Shown: piece after piece, positions 5,170-6,739 of the stretch | How positions within the stretch are numbered: the first letter of the stretch is position 1 | How the letters are laid out: each line of letters starts with the position of its first letter | DNA from: Deltaproteobacteria bacterium | GTDB taxonomy: Bacteria; UBA10199; SPLOWO2-01-44-7 | DNA: 6,739 nt | NCBI GenBank assembly: GCA_030688705.1 | Contig: JAUYJH010000124.1 | Span: 1-6,739 of the forward strand | Reading direction: 5' to 3' | Program-made: the position numbers and the translations under genes | The notes under the pieces: model-generated | What the model saw: the letters and a program-made list of their open reading frames with translations, nothing else | Databases searched by the model: none | Told to the model about the DNA's origin: nothing

Positions 5170-6555
5170 TTATTTTTCAGCCGTCTTTTCAAGTCCCCGT
5201 TTTTTGATTTTTTCAACCAGCGTGGTCCGGTTGATCTTCAGCAGAGAAGCCGCCTTGTTTTTATTCCACCCCGTTTTTTCCAGAGCCTTCAGAATAAGCG
5301 TTTTTTCAAAATTGGTGATGGCGTTCTTGAAAGATATCCCGGCCTCCGGAAGCTCGAAATCCCCCTGTGTTTTGGCCAAATGCGCGTTCCCGCGGATTTT
5401 TTCGGGGAGGTCCGCCACATCAATAGTCCCTTTGTCCTTCAGGATAATGATCCGTTCTATGGTGTTTTCCAGTTCGCGCACATTGCCGGGCCAGGAATAA
5501 TTCGCCATCAGTTTTTTTGCCTTGTCTGTGACGTCCATAATCTCTTTTTTGTTTTGCCGAGAAAAGCGGTTTATAAAATGGGACAAAAGAAGCGGCAGAT
5601 CCCCGTCCCGGTTCTTGAGGGAAGGAATATGAATGGGGATCACATTCAGGCGGTAATAAAGATCTTCGCGGAATTTTCCCTGTTTTACCGCCTCTTCCAG
5701 CCTCTGGTTGGTGGCCGCGAGAATTCTCACATCCACTTCCACCGATTGGCTGGAACCGACAGGCTCAAACCGGCGTTCCTGCAAGACCCGCAGAAGTTTG
5801 ACCTGGAGTTTGGGGCTCATGTCGCCGATTTCGTCGAGAAAAATGGTTCCCCCGTTGGCGGAGAGAAAGCGCCCCTGCGTGCTGGCGACGGCGCCGGTGA
5901 AAGAACCCTTCATGTGGCCGAAGAGTTCCGATTCGAGAAGTTCTTCGGGGATGGCCGCGCAATTGACCGTCACCAGGGGCTTGTCCCGGCGCGCGCTGTT
6001 GAAATGAAGCGCCTTGGCGATCAGTTCCTTGCCGGTCCCCGAGTCCCCCATGATCAAGACGGTGCTGTCGGTATCGGCGACCTTTTCAATCAGATCAAAC
6101 ACCGCCTGCATCTCATCGCTTTTGCCGACGATATTGTCGAAACGGTATTTCTCGTGCAGATGTTTTTTCAACAGGCGGTTTTCTTTTTTCAGATTTTTGT
6201 GGTCGAGGGCGGTCTGGATTAACGCGGCAATATCATCCAGCTCGAACGGCTTGGTGAGGTAATGATAGGCCCCCGCTTTCATCGCCTCCACGGCGGAGGT
6301 GATGGTGCCAAAACCGGTCAAGACGATCGGAATCACCTCTGGAGCCGAAATTTTCATTTTGCGGATGAAACGGATGCCGTCCAGCTTGGGCATGACCAGA
6401 TCCACAAGAGCCAGATCGATCGGATATTTTTCCAGCAGTTTCAAACCCTCTTCACCATCCCCGGCCGTCACCACCTTATAACCGAGTTCCGTCAGGAATT
6501 TTTCCAGCGCCCGGCGAATGGCTACTTCGTCATCAACAATCAGGATGTGGCTCAT
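5170..6555 (-). CDS. Sigma-54-dependent response regulator (NtrC family), complete; first gene of the cluster
   Basis: Cytoplasmic transcription activator of 461 aa, a normal length for NtrC/AtoC/FlrC-type proteins. An N-terminal receiver (about 1-118) has the acidic cluster D8-D9-E10, the expected phospho-acceptor D52 in VDLVMP, T80 and K102 in TKPF, so it should accept phosphate from a histidine kinase. A charged, probably coiled-coil linker (about 117-137) leads to the AAA+ domain: Walker A GDSGTGKE (170-177), sigma-54 contact loop GSFTGA (217-222), Walker B ending D241-E242, arginine fingers R296 and R302 in FREDLYYRL, and WPGN (355-358). The Fis-type helix-turn-helix lies at about 428-456 and contains NRTTLVEKIKK, a sequence typical of deltaproteobacterial and flagellar (FlrC/FleQ-like) activators, although flagellar function cannot be claimed. 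The ATG start has a perfect AAGGAGGT upstream. The next gene begins 11 nt after its TAA stop. No partner kinase is encoded in the window. Confidence 0.95.
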   Translation of the reverse strand: MSHILIVDDEVAIRRALEKFLTELGYKVVTAGDGEEGLKLLEKYPIDLALVDLVMPKLDGIRFIRKMKISAPEVIPIVLTGFGTITSAVEAMKAGAYHYLTKPFELDDIAALIQTALDHKNLKKENRLLKKHLHEKYRFDNIVGKSDEMQAVFDLIEKVADTDSTVLIMGDSGTGKELIAKALHFNSARRDKPLVTVNCAAIPEELLESELFGHMKGSFTGAVASTQGRFLSANGGTIFLDEIGDMSPKLQVKLLRVLQERRFEPVGSSQSVEVDVRILAATNQRLEEAVKQGKFREDLYYRLNVIPIHIPSLKNRDGDLPLLLSHFINRFSRQNKKEIMDVTDKAKKLMANYSWPGNVRELENTIERIIILKDKGTIDVADLPEKIRGNAHLAKTQGDFELPEAGISFKNAITNFEKTLILKALEKTGWNKNKAASLLKINRTTLVEKIKKRGLEKTAEK

Positions 6556-6560
6556 TGTCT

Positions 6561-6568
6561 ACCTCCTT
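6561..6568 (-). promoter_or_regulatory. Strong Shine-Dalgarno sequence of the first activator gene
   Basis: On the minus strand the sequence AAGGAGGT lies 5 nt before the ATG at 6555 (6 nt from the AGGAGG core). This is a full match to the anti-Shine-Dalgarno sequence and fixes the start codon. It is one of only two strong ribosome binding sites in the window, which fits this gene being first in its transcript. Confidence 0.85.
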
Positions 6569-6579
6569 GCCTCGCCATA

Positions 6580-6601
6580 GCCCGTTAGGGCGAAGGCGGG
6601 C
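6580..6601 (-). other. Small GC-rich hairpin in the leader of the first activator gene
   Basis: GCCCG (6580-6584) can pair with CGGGC (6597-6601). A competing shorter hairpin, GCCC-GTTA-GGGC, can form at 6580-6591. The structure ends about 11 nt upstream of the Shine-Dalgarno sequence, so it would sit in the 5' untranslated region. It is not followed by a T run in the direction of transcription, so it is not a standard terminator. It could influence translation or be part of another short intergenic repeat. No convincing sigma-70 or sigma-54 promoter was found between here and the right edge of the window. Confidence 0.35.
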
Positions 6602-6640
6602 CTTTAATGGGAGTGGTGGAAAATGAAAAATTTTATGTTT

Positions 6641-6718
6641 GTCATCCTGAGCCCTGAGCCTGTCGAAGGGCGAAGGATCCCGATTTTTAACGGGATTCTT
6701 CACTGCGTTCAGAATGAC
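6641..6718. repeat. Palindromic intergenic repeat, right copy (complete, 78 bp)
   Basis: The outer ends are GTCATCCTGA (6641-6650) and TCAGAATGAC (6709-6718). The inner stem is GAAGGATCCCG (6672-6682) with CGGGATTCTTC (6691-6701), ten Watson-Crick pairs and one G-T across an 8-nt loop. A 7-nt tandem CCTGAGC-CCTGAGC occupies 6646-6659. Short repeats of this CCTGAGC..GTCGAAGG..GGATCC kind are widespread in bacterial intergenic DNA (general knowledge, not searched). It sits upstream of the first activator, so it borders the gene cluster on the right as its relative at 1-107 does on the left. Confidence 0.88.
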
Positions 6719-6739
6719 AACACGGTTTTCGCGCATTTT

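Noticed and set aside
4505..6222. Long plus-strand reading frames opposite the first two activators (331 and 353 codons)
   Set aside because: They are antisense shadows of conserved NtrC-type coding sequence, with compositions and repeated motifs that follow from the complementary strand.
6602..6640. Possible -10 box TAAAAT on the minus strand in the leader of the first activator
   Set aside because: No acceptable -35 sequence lies 16-18 nt upstream, and no GG-N10-GC sigma-54 pattern was found. The operon promoter may lie within or beyond the repeat.
6533..6736. 67-codon minus-strand reading frame running through the right-hand repeat and into the first activator start
   Set aside because: Its peptide (including SPFDRLRAQDDK) is simply the translation of the palindromic repeat. 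Such products are common spurious annotations, and the frame overlaps the well-supported start and Shine-Dalgarno sequence of the activator.

Overview
The window holds six protein genes, all on the minus strand, so the reading order runs from the right end (about 6555) to the left end (142). No RNA gene, CRISPR array, insertion sequence or integrase is visible. Base composition is about 50% GC. Tandem NtrC-type activators with Fis-type C-termini and a dense population of short palindromic intergenic repeats suggest a Gram-negative, deltaproteobacteria-like or related environmental lineage. That assignment is an inference and cannot be made firm from six regulatory genes.

Region by region, in the direction of transcription. 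(1) 6739-6556 is a leader with a palindromic repeat (6641-6718), a small GC-rich hairpin and a perfect Shine-Dalgarno sequence. (2) 6555-2357 carries three consecutive sigma-54 enhancer-binding regulators, spaced by only 11 and 6 nt: two complete receiver-AAA+-Fis response regulators, then a third whose receiver-like domain has lost the phosphorylation residues while its ATPase is intact. (3) 2356-2246 is a gap filled by an 84-bp palindromic repeat. (4) 2245-1563 holds a STAS-domain anti-anti-sigma-type protein and a GHKL/HATPase serine kinase of the RsbW/SpoIIAB type, overlapping by ATGA. (5) 1562-1378 is a gap containing a long AT-rich palindrome built of 7-nt units and a possible sigma-70 promoter. 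(6) 1377-142 encodes a GAF-PP2C (SpoIIE-type) phosphatase. (7) 141-1 contains a second copy of the repeat family seen at the right end.

Functionally the cluster joins two signalling logics. The first two activators would take phosphoryl groups from histidine kinases that are not encoded here and drive sigma-54 promoters. The STAS, HATPase and PP2C proteins form a complete, apparently competent partner-switching module: the kinase phosphorylates STAS Ser55, the phosphatase removes the phosphate, and the STAS phosphorylation state decides whether the kinase is free to bind its target. No sigma factor or other target of the module is encoded in the window. The working hypothesis worth testing is that the partner switch feeds into sigma-54 control, perhaps through the activator with the non-phosphorylatable receiver. 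This is inferred from gene order and motif state only.
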